In this document: piece after piece, positions 44,475 to 53,603 of the stretch
Layout: the number at the start of each line of letters is the position of its first letter
How positions within the stretch are numbered: position 1 is the stretch's first letter
Notes under the pieces: generated by a model
Database searches by the model: none
What the model was told of the DNA's origin: nothing
What the model saw: the letters and a program-made list of their open reading frames with translations, nothing else
Made by a program: the position numbers and the translations under genes
Source of the DNA: CAJBVG01 sp943372995
Lineage (GTDB): Bacteria > Bacteroidota > Bacteroidia > Sphingobacteriales > Sphingobacteriaceae
DNA: 64,000 bases
Assembly: GCA_943372995.1 (NCBI GenBank)
Contig: CALSAQ010000003.1
Span: 389,130-453,129 of the forward strand
Direction: 5' to 3'

Positions 44475-45250
44475 AAAACTACGGACTACTTATTCGTCAG
44501 GAATTCTTTAAAATAAAAAGCACGCTTGCTTTTAGAAGTTCCTGGATACTTCCATTATTAATCAATTTACTTATTGTAACCATTTTTATTGTTAAAGCCG
44601 AGGACTTTATTAAACTCAATTCCCCGAATATATGGTATCGATACATGGAATTTATTATGGGTGTTATGGGTTCTTTAGTATTACCCATGTACTTAGTCTT
44701 TCTTACCTTTTCAATAAACGATATAGAACACAAAGCTGATACTTGGAAAAATCTATTTAGTTATCCATTCGAAAAACGCCAAGTGTTTTTTAGTAAATGG
44801 TTCAGTGCTGTTCTGGTCTTTGGTATTTTTATGCTTAGCTTTTTTGTATTTACTTATTTAGGGGGAAACATATTAGGCGTTGTAAATCCTAAACTAGGAT
44901 TCCAGAATCACGAAATGGGATTCATGATGATTCAACTTTTCAGCAAAATGTTTCTTGCTAGTATCGCTTTATTAAGTATTCAATTTTTCTTTAGCATGCT
45001 ATGGAGCGATTTTATGAAATCGATGGGTATTGGACTATTACTTACTATTGCAAGTATGATTGCTATGAATTGGGAATATATTTATTTCAGTCCCTATGCT
45101 CAACCTATGTATTCAATAGTATATCTATTTAAAGAAGGCAGTAATCAAGTGATTAATTTTACTTCAAAAGAAATTATTGTGGGACTAAGTACTTCTGTTG
45201 CATTCATCATCTTGTCTTATCAATTGATGAAGAAGAGAAGTGTGAGGTAA
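44471..45250 (+). CDS. ABC-2-type permease of the small-protein ABC system
   Basis: This 259-residue membrane protein has six helices. The pattern of an N-terminal RQEFFKIKSTLAFR segment, a first helix pair and DIEHKADTWKNLFSYP is that of permeases of lantibiotic-immunity-type ABC systems. With the ATPase it would move a peptide or lipid-like molecule out of the membrane. The stop codon is followed directly by a word-repeat array. Confidence 0.88.
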   Translation: MKNYGLLIRQEFFKIKSTLAFRSSWILPLLINLLIVTIFIVKAEDFIKLNSPNIWYRYMEFIMGVMGSLVLPMYLVFLTFSINDIEHKADTWKNLFSYPFEKRQVFFSKWFSAVLVFGIFMLSFFVFTYLGGNILGVVNPKLGFQNHEMGFMMIQLFSKMFLASIALLSIQFFFSMLWSDFMKSMGIGLLLTIASMIAMNWEYIYFSPYAQPMYSIVYLFKEGSNQVINFTSKEIIVGLSTSVAFIILSYQLMKKRSVR

Positions 45251-45251
45251 T

Positions 45252-45287
45252 ACTGGTGACTAGTGACTAGTGACTGGTGACTGGTGG
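45252..45287. repeat. Array of GTGACTA/GTGACTG heptamers
   Basis: Five tandem 7-bp words (GGTGAC-TA, GTGACTA, GTGACTG and variants) start one base after the ABC permease stop and end before the bidirectional terminator. They read in the same direction relative to the upstream gene as the copies at 23252 and 63800. Confidence 0.88.
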
Positions 45288-45290
45288 TAA

Positions 45291-45323
45291 AAAAAAGGCT
45301 TCCCTTGTGGGGAAGCTTTTTTT
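45291..45323. terminator. Bidirectional terminator between the ABC operon and trxA
   Basis: GCTTCCC (45298-45304) pairs with GGGAAGC (45310-45316), flanked by a run of A on the left and of T on the right, so it works for both strands. The trxA stop codon lies within the T run. Confidence 0.9.
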
Positions 45324-45639
45324 ATAATTGAGCTTCTAATTTTTGTTGTAAAACATTTTTAGGAACTGCTCCAATTTGCTTATCAACAATCTCTCCGTTT
45401 TTGAAGTATAACAAAGCTGGAATATTTCTAATTCCGAACTTCATCGATATTCCTGGGTTGTTATCTACGTTCACTTTACCAATGATTGCTTTTCCTTCGT
45501 AATCTTTCGATAATTCTTCAACTACAGGTCCTACCATACGGCATGGTCCACACCACTCCGCCCAGAAATCAACCAACACTGGTTTATCTGATTTTAATAC
45601 TAACTCATCGAAGTTAGCGTCTGTTAATTCTAAAGCCAT
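45322..45639 (-). CDS. trxA: Thioredoxin
   Basis: This 105-residue cytoplasmic thioredoxin has the active site AEWCGPCRM near 29-36, the conserved Asp in LVDFWAEW and the cis-Pro in RNIPALLYF. It is of standard length. It could be the reductant for Bcp encoded at 28419. Confidence 0.96.
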   Translation of the reverse strand: MALELTDANFDELVLKSDKPVLVDFWAEWCGPCRMVGPVVEELSKDYEGKAIIGKVNVDNNPGISMKFGIRNIPALLYFKNGEIVDKQIGAVPKNVLQQKLEAQL

Positions 45640-45724
45640 TTTATCTAATTTTAAATTATAAGTTTTAATTTATTTGTTAATTATCAAATCTGTTGCCAAT
45701 TCGCAAAATGTAGCAATATTGTCA

Positions 45725-48700
45725 CTAATTCAATCTGAAGGAAACTTCTTTTAATTCATCCAATGCCTTCAACAATTCATTTGTCGGGCTTACCTTACAT
45801 TTCCTGCTCGGCATCTCCATTGCTATTCCTTGCTCTTGATCTACTATTTTAAACTTCAACTCACAGTTTTTCTGGGTATCTGTTTTGCTATTTTCCTCTA
45901 ATATACTAACAATTTGATGTAACAATTGTTCGTTGAGGTCGCTTAGGTAACAGCTGATGGTTACGCTCTTAGCCAGTTTGTCACGAACATCTGTCAATAA
46001 TTGTATTTGTGTCACCTTAAATTCCCAATCACCTTTCCTGCCATATCTTTCCTGCACTTTCCCCCTAATGAATAAAAATAGACCTTCGTTTAAATAGGGC
46101 TTAAACTTTAAATAATCGTCGCCAAATAGGGTAAGCTCAAATTGTTCGCTATAATCTTCAACTATTAATGAACCAAATGGTTTTCCAGATTTTGCAATTC
46201 TATGGGTAGCGCCTCCTACCATACCTCCAATACTCAGCTCTCTATTCTTTAATTTCTCAAATCGCTCATGTTGACTTTCTAGAGCATTGTCATCTGCATC
46301 ATCTTCTACTTTTTCAGCAGCGTTATTGTTTTCAAATCGATTGGCAGAATATTTACTTATTAATCGTAAATCACTCACTGTAGCAGTACAGAATTTCTCC
46401 AAATCAAATTTAAACTCATCCAAAGGATGTCCAGAAATGTAAAATCCTACCACTTCTTTTTCATATCTCAATTTTTGCAAGAAACCCCATTCTTCACAAA
46501 CAGGAATTCTTGGCTCTGGAATTTGAGATGCAGCTCCTGTTCCAAATAAAGAGGATTGAGCAGAACTCAAGCTATCCTGATAATTAGCACCAAAACGTAA
46601 AAGTTTTTCCAAGAAATTTCCTGTTTCATTTGCTTCATGATGGAAATAGGTAGCACGATGCACTCCGAAAGAATCGAATGCACCAGCATTTGCTAGCGAT
46701 TCAAATGTTTTTTTATTTGCTGAACGAAGGTTCACTCTTTTTACTAAATCGAAAACCGAATTGAATTTCCCGTTACTGTCGCGCTCTTCAATAATAGATT
46801 GCACGGCTGCTTCTCCCACACCTTTCACCGCTCCTAATCCAAATCGAATTTGCCCGTCGCCATTTACCGAAAATTTGTAAATACTTTCATTAATATCAGG
46901 TCCCAATACCGACATGCCCATTCTTCTGCATTCTTCCATAAAGAAAGTAATCTTATCGATATTACTTAAGTTATGTGTTAACACCGCAGCCATATATTCC
47001 GAAGGGTAATTCGCTTTAAGGTATGCTGTTTGAAATGCTACGAATGCATAACAAGTAGAATGTGATTTGTTAAAAGCATAAGATGCAAATGCTTCCCAAT
47101 CGGTCCACACTTTTTCTAATTTCTTTTTATCTAATCCCTTTGCAACTGCGCCATTAATAAATACATCTTTTAAATCGTCGAGTGTCTTCCGATCCTTCTT
47201 ACCCATTGCTTTTCGTAGGGTATCGGCTTGACCTTTACTAAAGCCTGCTAATTTTTGAGAGAGCAACATCACCTGCTCTTGGTACACAGTAATACCATTG
47301 GTATCCTGCAAGTATTCTTCCATCTCTGGCAAGTCGTAACTCACTTGCTCTCTACCGTGTTTACGAGCAATGTATTTAGGGATGTATTGCATCGGACCTG
47401 GACGGTACAATGCATTCATCGCAATTAGGTCTTCAAATTTATCAGGCTTTAAATCGATCAAATGTTTTTGCATTCCAGCCGACTCAAACTGAAATGTTCC
47501 ATTCGTTTCACCGCGTTGGTACAATTCAAATGTTTTAGGATCATCGAGCGGAATGGCATCGATATCAATAGTAATTCCTCTATTCTTTTTTATGAGGGCT
47601 AAAGCATCACGAATAATTGTTAATGTTTTCAACCCTAAAAAGTCCATCTTAATTACACCGGCATCTTCAATTACTTTACCATCGTATTGTGTAATTAATA
47701 AATCGGTATCTTTTGATGTAGCAACTGGGATAATATCCGTAAGGTCCATCGGAGCAATAATAATTCCCGCGGCATGTATACCCGTTCCACGAACAGAGCC
47801 CTCTAGAATCAAAGCTTCTTTTAATACCTTAGCTTTATAATCGTCGGAATTATAAATCGCACGCAATTGCTTAATGTTATCTAAGTCTTCTTGTTGATAT
47901 CCCTCTTTATCTTTTAAGCCACCCTCACCATCAATATTAGCAAGTATCACACGGTTCAACTCTGTACCAGGTTTATCTGGTACTAATTTTGCCAAGGCAT
48001 TCGATTCTGCTAATGGCAAATCCATTACACGAGCCACATCCTTAATACTCATTTTCGCAGCCATGGTACCATAAGTAACAATTTGTGCCACTTGGTTTTT
48101 ACCATATTTATCTACCACATAGTCGATTACTTTCTGACGACCTTCGTCGTCGAAGTCGGTATCAATATCGGGCATCGACTTACGTTCAGGATTTAAGAAA
48201 CGCTCAAAAAGTAGGTTGTATTTAATTGGATCGATATTGGTAATTCCTATACAGAAAGCAACGGCAGAACCAGCTGCAGAACCACGACCAGGGCCTACAA
48301 AAACTCCTATATCTCTACCCGCCTTAATGAAATCGGCTACAATTAAGAAGTAGCCCGCGAAACCCATGGTTTCAATGGTGAACAACTCAAAATTTAATCG
48401 TTCTTCAATTTCTGGAGTAAGCACGTCATAACGAGCGCGAGCTCCTTCAAAAGTAATATGGCGCAGGTATTCATCTTGTGTTTTGAATTCTGTAGGAATC
48501 ACAAAATTCGGCAGGAGAATATCTTGTTTCAGTTTAAGGGTATCAATTTTATCGACAATCTCGTTGGTATTATCGATGGCTTCAGGAATATCGATGAACA
48601 AATCGTTCATCTCTTTTTGAGTTTTAAAATAAAACTCGTCATTATAAAAAGCAAAACGAGTTCCCTTTACAAAAGAATCATCGTCGCTAAACTCTTTGTT

Positions 48701-49405
48701 GGTTGGGGTGCTTTGCTTTTCACCTGTATTGATACACAACAATATATCATGAGCATTAGAATCTTCTCTATCTACATAATGAGAATCGTTAGAAGCAATA
48801 ACCTTTACGTTGTATTTTTTTGCAAAACCCAGGAGTACTTGATTTACCTTCTCTTGGTCTTGCATTTTATGACGCTGAAGCTCAATGTAATAGTCTTCAC
48901 CGAACAAATCTAACCACCACTTAAACTCTTGTTCCGCTTCTTTTTCCCCTTTCCTCAAGATAGTTTTTGGCACCATGGCCCCAATACAACAAGTGGTAGC
49001 AATTAGACCTTCGTGGTATTTAAGAATAAGTTCTTTATCTATTCTGGGGTATTTCCCATAGAGACCTTCTACATATCCTAAAGAACACAGTTTTACAAGA
49101 TTTTTATATCCAGTCGCATTTTTTGCTAGCAATAATTGATGGTAACGAACATCTCTATCGTCTTTAGTGAATTGGCGTTTATGGCGGTCTTCTACAACAT
49201 AAAATTCGCACCCAACAATAGGTTTTACGCCGTGTTTGCCGGCTTCAGCAACAAATTTAAATGCCCCGAACATATTTCCATGATCCGTAATAGCAAGGGC
49301 TTTCATGCCATCTTTAGCCGCTTTTTTAAACAGCTTTTTGATGTCGGCAGCCCCATCGAGTAGGGAATATTGAGTATGTACGTGTAAATGCGAAAAATCA
49401 GGCAT
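45725..49405 (-). CDS. dnaE: DNA polymerase III alpha subunit
   Basis: This 1226-residue replicative polymerase starts at MPDFSHLHVHTQYSLLDGA (ATG at 49405); an upstream extension lacks family similarity. The PHP domain (about 1-280) keeps its metal-binding His and Asp residues. The catalytic palm has MPDIDTDFDDEGR near 405, followed by GSVRGTGIHAAG, thumb and fingers, a helix-hairpin-helix region with RFGLGAVKGVGEAAV, and an OB-fold near the C-terminus. Length and layout fit bacterial DnaE1. Confidence 0.95.
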   Translation of the reverse strand: MPDFSHLHVHTQYSLLDGAADIKKLFKKAAKDGMKALAITDHGNMFGAFKFVAEAGKHGVKPIVGCEFYVVEDRHKRQFTKDDRDVRYHQLLLAKNATGYKNLVKLCSLGYVEGLYGKYPRIDKELILKYHEGLIATTCCIGAMVPKTILRKGEKEAEQEFKWWLDLFGEDYYIELQRHKMQDQEKVNQVLLGFAKKYNVKVIASNDSHYVDREDSNAHDILLCINTGEKQSTPTNKEFSDDDSFVKGTRFAFYNDEFYFKTQKEMNDLFIDIPEAIDNTNEIVDKIDTLKLKQDILLPNFVIPTEFKTQDEYLRHITFEGARARYDVLTPEIEERLNFELFTIETMGFAGYFLIVADFIKAGRDIGVFVGPGRGSAAGSAVAFCIGITNIDPIKYNLLFERFLNPERKSMPDIDTDFDDEGRQKVIDYVVDKYGKNQVAQIVTYGTMAAKMSIKDVARVMDLPLAESNALAKLVPDKPGTELNRVILANIDGEGGLKDKEGYQQEDLDNIKQLRAIYNSDDYKAKVLKEALILEGSVRGTGIHAAGIIIAPMDLTDIIPVATSKDTDLLITQYDGKVIEDAGVIKMDFLGLKTLTIIRDALALIKKNRGITIDIDAIPLDDPKTFELYQRGETNGTFQFESAGMQKHLIDLKPDKFEDLIAMNALYRPGPMQYIPKYIARKHGREQVSYDLPEMEEYLQDTNGITVYQEQVMLLSQKLAGFSKGQADTLRKAMGKKDRKTLDDLKDVFINGAVAKGLDKKKLEKVWTDWEAFASYAFNKSHSTCYAFVAFQTAYLKANYPSEYMAAVLTHNLSNIDKITFFMEECRRMGMSVLGPDINESIYKFSVNGDGQIRFGLGAVKGVGEAAVQSIIEERDSNGKFNSVFDLVKRVNLRSANKKTFESLANAGAFDSFGVHRATYFHHEANETGNFLEKLLRFGANYQDSLSSAQSSLFGTGAASQIPEPRIPVCEEWGFLQKLRYEKEVVGFYISGHPLDEFKFDLEKFCTATVSDLRLISKYSANRFENNNAAEKVEDDADDNALESQHERFEKLKNRELSIGGMVGGATHRIAKSGKPFGSLIVEDYSEQFELTLFGDDYLKFKPYLNEGLFLFIRGKVQERYGRKGDWEFKVTQIQLLTDVRDKLAKSVTISCYLSDLNEQLLHQIVSILEENSKTDTQKNCELKFKIVDQEQGIAMEMPSRKCKVSPTNELLKALDELKEVSFRLN

Positions 49406-49422
49406 AGTGTATCTTGAGGTAT

Positions 49423-49430
49423 CAAAATTA
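49423..49430 (-). promoter_or_regulatory. Predicted -7 element of dnaE
   Basis: The minus strand reads TAATTTTG, a TAnnTTTG match ending 18 bases before the dnaE start codon. Confidence 0.45.
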
Positions 49431-49582
49431 AAGAATGTTTTGTTCGAGTTTTGGGTCGGTTTTCCACATTTTTCAGAAAGGCTATAAGTCAATAAAATAG
49501 GCTTTAAAAGGGCATTTTTTGAACTTCGATAGCACGATATGAGAAGGGGTGCCAAAAAACTTGATATTATTTTAACAATCCA

Positions 49583-49612
49583 TTTGAAATTAGGGAAGAA
49601 AAGTTAACTTTG
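49583..49612 (+). promoter_or_regulatory. Canonical Bacteroidota promoter of atpDC
   Basis: TTTG (49583-49586) and TAACTTTG (49605-49612) are separated by 18 bp, close to the described -33/-7 consensus of Bacteroidota. The start codon of atpD follows 27 bases later. This is the best two-box promoter in the window. Confidence 0.7.
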
Positions 49613-49638
49613 CGGCACGAAAAAATAATAGAATCATT

Positions 49639-51147
49639 ATGCCAAATATTGGGAAAATAGCTCAAATCATCGGTCCAGTAGTGGACGTTAGCTTCGCTGC
49701 AGAAGGCGCGAAATTACCTAACATTTTCGATGCTTTGTATGTGACTAAAGAAAATGGTCAGAAAATCGTTTTAGAGTGTCAACAACACTTAGGAGAAGAT
49801 AGAGTTCGTACTATTGCGATGGATTCTACCGACGGTTTAGTTCGTGGAATGGATGTTATCGATACCGAAACTCCTATCACTATGCCAATTGGAGAAGACA
49901 TTAAAGGACGTTTATTTAACGTAGTAGGTGATGCAATCGATGGTATGCCAGAAGTTAGTAAAGCTAATGGACGTGCCATTCATAATAAACCACCAAGATT
50001 TGAAGATTTATCAACTGAAACTGAAATCTTGTTCACAGGTATTAAAGTAATCGACTTATTAGAGCCTTACGTAAAAGGAGGTAAAATTGGTTTGTTCGGT
50101 GGTGCCGGTGTAGGTAAAACAGTATTAATTCAAGAATTGATCAACAACATCGCGAAAGCATACGATGGTTTATCGGTATTCGCAGGTGTGGGTGAGCGTA
50201 CTCGTGAGGGTAACGACTTATTGAGAGAGATGATTGAAGCAAACATCATCCGTTATGGTGATGCATTTAAACATTCGATGGAAGAAGGTGGTTGGGATTT
50301 ATCTAAAGTAGATCACACTGCTTTAAAAGATTCTAAAGCTACATTCGTATTCGGTCAGATGAATGAGCCTCCAGGTGCACGTGCACGTGTGGCTTTATCA
50401 GGATTAACTGTTGCTGAGTATTTCCGTGATGGAGATGAGCAAAGCGGTGGTCGTGATATCTTATTCTTCATCGACAACATTTTCCGTTTCACACAAGCAG
50501 GTTCAGAGGTATCGGCACTATTAGGTCGTATGCCATCAGCGGTAGGTTATCAACCAACCCTTGCTACAGAAATGGGTATGATGCAAGAGCGTATTACATC
50601 AACTAAGAGAGGATCTATTACATCGGTACAAGCAGTATATGTACCTGCCGATGACTTAACTGACCCTGCTCCAGCAACAACATTTGCCCACTTAGATGCT
50701 ACAACAGTATTGAGTCGTAAAATTGCTGAGTTAGGTATCTACCCAGCGGTGGATCCATTGGATTCTACTTCACGTATTCTTGCTCCAGAAATTATTGGTG
50801 CAGAACATTACGGTTGTGCTCAACGAGTGAAAGAAATTTTACAACGTTATAAAGAATTACAAGATATCATTGCGATTTTGGGTATGGACGAGTTATCTGA
50901 AGAAGATAAATTAGTAGTATCTCGTGCACGTCGTGTTCAACGTTTCTTATCACAACCTTTCCACGTAGCTGAGCAGTTCACTGGATTAAAAGGAGTATTA
51001 GTAGATATTAAAGAAACTATCAAAGGATTCAACATGATTATGGATGGTGAAGTGGATGAGTATCCAGAGATGGCCTTCAACTTAGTAGGTACTATCGAAG
51101 AAGCAATGGAAAAAGGTAAAAAATTAATCGCAGAAGCTAACGCGTAA
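49639..51147 (+). CDS. atpD: F-type ATP synthase beta subunit
   Basis: This 502-residue catalytic subunit of the F1 head has the P-loop GGAGVGKTVL near 154, the catalytic Glu in VGERTREGNDL, and the DELSEEDKLVV segment near the C-terminus. It is standard in length and starts at the first Met of the family. In Bacteroidota atpD and atpC commonly sit apart from the other atp genes, as here. Confidence 0.97.
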   Translation: MPNIGKIAQIIGPVVDVSFAAEGAKLPNIFDALYVTKENGQKIVLECQQHLGEDRVRTIAMDSTDGLVRGMDVIDTETPITMPIGEDIKGRLFNVVGDAIDGMPEVSKANGRAIHNKPPRFEDLSTETEILFTGIKVIDLLEPYVKGGKIGLFGGAGVGKTVLIQELINNIAKAYDGLSVFAGVGERTREGNDLLREMIEANIIRYGDAFKHSMEEGGWDLSKVDHTALKDSKATFVFGQMNEPPGARARVALSGLTVAEYFRDGDEQSGGRDILFFIDNIFRFTQAGSEVSALLGRMPSAVGYQPTLATEMGMMQERITSTKRGSITSVQAVYVPADDLTDPAPATTFAHLDATTVLSRKIAELGIYPAVDPLDSTSRILAPEIIGAEHYGCAQRVKEILQRYKELQDIIAILGMDELSEEDKLVVSRARRVQRFLSQPFHVAEQFTGLKGVLVDIKETIKGFNMIMDGEVDEYPEMAFNLVGTIEEAMEKGKKLIAEANA

Positions 51148-51152
51148 TTGAT

Positions 51153-51395
51153 ATGCTATTAGAAATATTAACACCCGATAAAAAAGTATACTCAGGAGAA
51201 GTTAGTTCGGTAAGTGTACCAGGACTTAAAGGATCTTTTGAAGTCCTTAATAACCACGCTCCAATTATATCTACTTTAGAAAAAGGGGTATTAAAATTCA
51301 AAGCTAAAGAAGGCAACCAAGAAATGAATATTTCTGGAGGTGTTATTGAAGTATTAGCTAATAAAGTGGTAGTGTTGGTGGAGTCCTTACTATAG
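51153..51395 (+). CDS. atpC: F-type ATP synthase epsilon subunit (short form)
   Basis: This 80-residue protein is the N-terminal beta-sandwich of the epsilon subunit: LEILTPDKKVYSGEVSSVSVPG and the GSFEVLNNHAPIIS motif. The C-terminal helical hairpin found in many bacteria is absent, which is usual for Bacteroidota. It starts 5 bp after atpD. Confidence 0.93.
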   Translation: MLLEILTPDKKVYSGEVSSVSVPGLKGSFEVLNNHAPIISTLEKGVLKFKAKEGNQEMNISGGVIEVLANKVVVLVESLL

Positions 51396-51418
51396 TTACT
51401 TCGGCTCCGCTCAGTAAC
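51395..51418. repeat. Palindromic intergenic repeat at the atpC stop codon
   Basis: GTTACT (51395-51400) and AGTAAC (51413-51418) enclose a GC-rich centre with TCGGCTCCGC. The unit begins on the last base of the atpC stop. It resembles a dispersed palindrome with the core CTTCGACTCCGCTCAGTGACC that I recall from many bacterial genomes; this identification is from memory. Confidence 0.6.
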
Positions 51419-51430
51419 CATCAATATTAA

Positions 51431-51466
51431 AAAAATCCCGCTCAGAAATGAAGCGGGATTTTTTTT
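51431..51466 (+). terminator. Rho-independent terminator after atpDC
   Basis: ATCCCGCT (51435-51442) pairs with AGCGGGAT (51452-51459), followed by eight T and preceded by a run of A, so it could also serve the convergent gene at 51503. Confidence 0.9.
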
Positions 51467-51502
51467 GATAGTTATATCGAAAAAAATGAATGAGGCTTCG
51501 TA

Positions 51503-52447
51503 TTATTTCAATACCGCCACACTCTTACTTATCTTTCCATCTACTGTATTTACCATCAACTGATACATTCCTGCGTTGATATTTTCTACATCGATTGCAA
51601 TTTTTTGCTTGCCTGCTTTGTGGTATTTAGTTTCTTCGTAAACTACTTTCCCATCAATGCTCAATAATTGAATACTTACTTCAGAAGCATGCTCTTGTAC
51701 ATAATCGACATAAATACGATTACTACTTGGATTTGGGTAAAGTGATGCTTGAATTAAATCGTCTATTTTTTGTATCCCTACTCCTCCTGAAATCTCAAAA
51801 GAGAGTTCATCAACATACAATACCGAGCCTACTGGTGCAGAAGTTAAAGCTGTGGTATCAAAACTAAAAACAGAAGTAGTGCTGATTACTATAATTGCAG
51901 TATCTGGTTCATCACTCGTGGCATAATCGATAGGAATAGAGAATTCCGTATAATTTGCTTTGTTCGAAAATACTCCAATACCTCCCCCAATTACATTAAT
52001 AAAGCCTGCTGTAGAATCGTATTTAGTTAATGCTATAGAAATAATCCCAGAATCGGGCATGTTACCCTCTGCATATTTATAGTATCCTTTTAAAGCTGTT
52101 GGACGACCGCCTGATATCGCAAAACCTGGTTTAATGGTAACATTATTTATATCAAGCTCTCCAGTAACCATAATACCTGGAACGCCTGTAGTATCTCCTA
52201 CATTCTGTGCATAAGACTCTAATTTTGCTGCGTAAGTACCTGCTTGCTTGGTAGTCGATCTAAATACGTTTGCTCTAGGTAAGCCTCCTGAACCAAGAAG
52301 CAATGAAGCATAGTTCGAACTTACATAACCTTGTGGTTCCATAAAAATTAAGAGATTATTCCAATTCTCAAAACCGCCATTGTAAACTGTCTGAGCAAAA
52401 GATTTGCTTCCCACCAATAACAAAATAACTAGTATATATTTTTTCAT
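51503..52447 (-). CDS. T9SS-exported beta-sandwich protein (PCMD-like)
   Basis: This 314-residue protein starts at ATG 52447. After a signal peptide (ending KSFAQ) it has a beta-sandwich of about 220 residues opening VYNGGFENWN and containing GYYKYAEGNMPDSG, a pattern shared with putative carbohydrate-metabolism/binding domains of Bacteroidota. The C-terminal 80 residues (SLYPNPSSNRIYVDY, GMYQLMV) are a T9SS type A sorting domain. It has its own -7 box and follows an outer-membrane protein gene after a terminator. Ligand unknown. Confidence 0.8.
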   Translation of the reverse strand: MKKYILVILLLVGSKSFAQTVYNGGFENWNNLLIFMEPQGYVSSNYASLLLGSGGLPRANVFRSTTKQAGTYAAKLESYAQNVGDTTGVPGIMVTGELDINNVTIKPGFAISGGRPTALKGYYKYAEGNMPDSGIISIALTKYDSTAGFINVIGGGIGVFSNKANYTEFSIPIDYATSDEPDTAIIVISTTSVFSFDTTALTSAPVGSVLYVDELSFEISGGVGIQKIDDLIQASLYPNPSSNRIYVDYVQEHASEVSIQLLSIDGKVVYEETKYHKAGKQKIAIDVENINAGMYQLMVNTVDGKISKSVAVLK

Positions 52448-52465
52448 AACTTGTTTGTTCTGGCT

Positions 52466-52473
52466 CAAATATA
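52466..52473 (-). promoter_or_regulatory. Predicted -7 element of the 51503-52447 gene
   Basis: The minus strand reads TATATTTG, 18 bases before the ATG. It overlaps the T-run end of the upstream terminator, so transcription restarts right after termination. Confidence 0.5.
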
Positions 52474-52474
52474 T

Positions 52475-52505
52475 AAAAAAAAGCCCTCCAAAAAGATGGA
52501 GAGCT
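52475..52505 (-). terminator. Rho-independent terminator after the outer membrane protein gene
   Basis: On the minus strand AGCTCTCCA pairs with TGGAGGGCT (9 bp with one G-T pair), loop TCTTTT, followed by a run of T. It lies 29 bases after the stop of the gene at 52534. Confidence 0.88.
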
Positions 52506-52533
52506 CTACGCATTTATTAATTTATCAAACCTA

Positions 52534-53565
52534 TTAGTCCAATCCGAATGTTAATCCCACACAGAAGGTATTTAAGTTAGGTCCTTCATTTTTGTTGAAC
52601 ACACTTTGAGGATAATATTTACCGTAAATTCCCACGCTACCATAATTCACTCTTCCTACAAATCCATAACGCATTTCGTTTAAGTTGAAGGCGTCGTTTA
52701 CTTTAGTTTTACCTTTTGCTTCGCTTATTTGTTTTTGGCGACCGTTGATTAAGTATCCTAATTCAACTCCTCCAGATAATCCTATTCTTTTACCGTTGTC
52801 GAACTCATTAGTGTTGAAGTGTAACATAATTGGAAGTGTTGCATAACGAGCTAGCAATTTGTTTTTAGTGTAATCTAATGGCTGACCAGCTGATGAATCT
52901 TGGAACATAGTGAATTTCGCTGCATTTGGTCTCAATGAACTATCACCTGCTAATCTGTAGTTGTTCCAGTCTAAACCAAGACCTACTGATAATCTTACGT
53001 TCTCTCTATAGATATTGAAGTAGTGGTTGTAAGTTAAGTTAACGTTAGTTGATTTACCATTGATTAAGTTTAATCCTTGGTTAGCTGCCGATAAACTTGT
53101 AGATCCATTTTCTAACAATCCGTTGTAACCGATTGAGAATTCCAACTCACCTTCGTTGCCTTTTTGTTTTTTCTCTTTTGAAGTATAGCTATCTGATTTG
53201 CTATCTGATTCGTAGTCGCCTGTTGAATCTTTCTCCATGTAAATTTTTTCAATTTTAGGCTCACCAATTACGACAATTCTGGTTTTACCAACTTTGATTT
53301 CAGTAGTATCTGTTTTTCTTTTTCCAGTATCTACCATCACCAACATACTTTGATCTATTTTCAAATCATTTGCTGAGTACATTTCATCTACTGCATCTTT
53401 TTTCTTGTTCACGTATTCAGCAACAATATCAATAGGTTCTAAGTTGATGATTCTTGCAACTGCTTCTTTAGTATTATTGATTACTTTTACAGTTTTGTTT
53501 TGTCCGTACACGCTTGAAGTGAATACTCCTGCCACTAATCCAAGCATTAAAATTGACTTTTTCAT
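52534..53565 (-). CDS. Outer membrane beta-barrel protein
   Basis: The product has 343 residues from ATG 53565; an ATG at 53580 would add five residues. Signal peptide (ending SVYGQ), a region of about 120 charged residues with KSDSYTSKEKKQKGNEG, then alternating beta strands (LEFSIGYNGLLE, VNLTYNHYFNIYRENVRLSVGLGLDWN) to the terminal strand VGLTFGLD. It is the third gene of the locus sigma factor, membrane protein, barrel. Cargo or role unknown. Confidence 0.8.
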   Translation of the reverse strand: MKKSILMLGLVAGVFTSSVYGQNKTVKVINNTKEAVARIINLEPIDIVAEYVNKKKDAVDEMYSANDLKIDQSMLVMVDTGKRKTDTTEIKVGKTRIVVIGEPKIEKIYMEKDSTGDYESDSKSDSYTSKEKKQKGNEGELEFSIGYNGLLENGSTSLSAANQGLNLINGKSTNVNLTYNHYFNIYRENVRLSVGLGLDWNNYRLAGDSSLRPNAAKFTMFQDSSAGQPLDYTKNKLLARYATLPIMLHFNTNEFDNGKRIGLSGGVELGYLINGRQKQISEAKGKTKVNDAFNLNEMRYGFVGRVNYGSVGIYGKYYPQSVFNKNEGPNLNTFCVGLTFGLD

Positions 53566-53603
53566 ATTATTAAATTTCATTAGGTTATTACTTAATTTCT
53601 TTA

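Noticed and set aside
47553..47840. Plus-strand frame of 95 codons inside dnaE
   Set aside because: Antisense shadow of the well-conserved polymerase; low-complexity hydrophobic translation.
48458..48913. Plus-strand frame of 151 codons inside dnaE
   Set aside because: Long only because of the strong codon bias of dnaE on the opposite strand; no start context or homology signal.
51137..51424. Minus-strand frame of 95 codons over atpC
   Set aside because: Antisense to atpC and spanning the palindromic repeat; no support as a gene.
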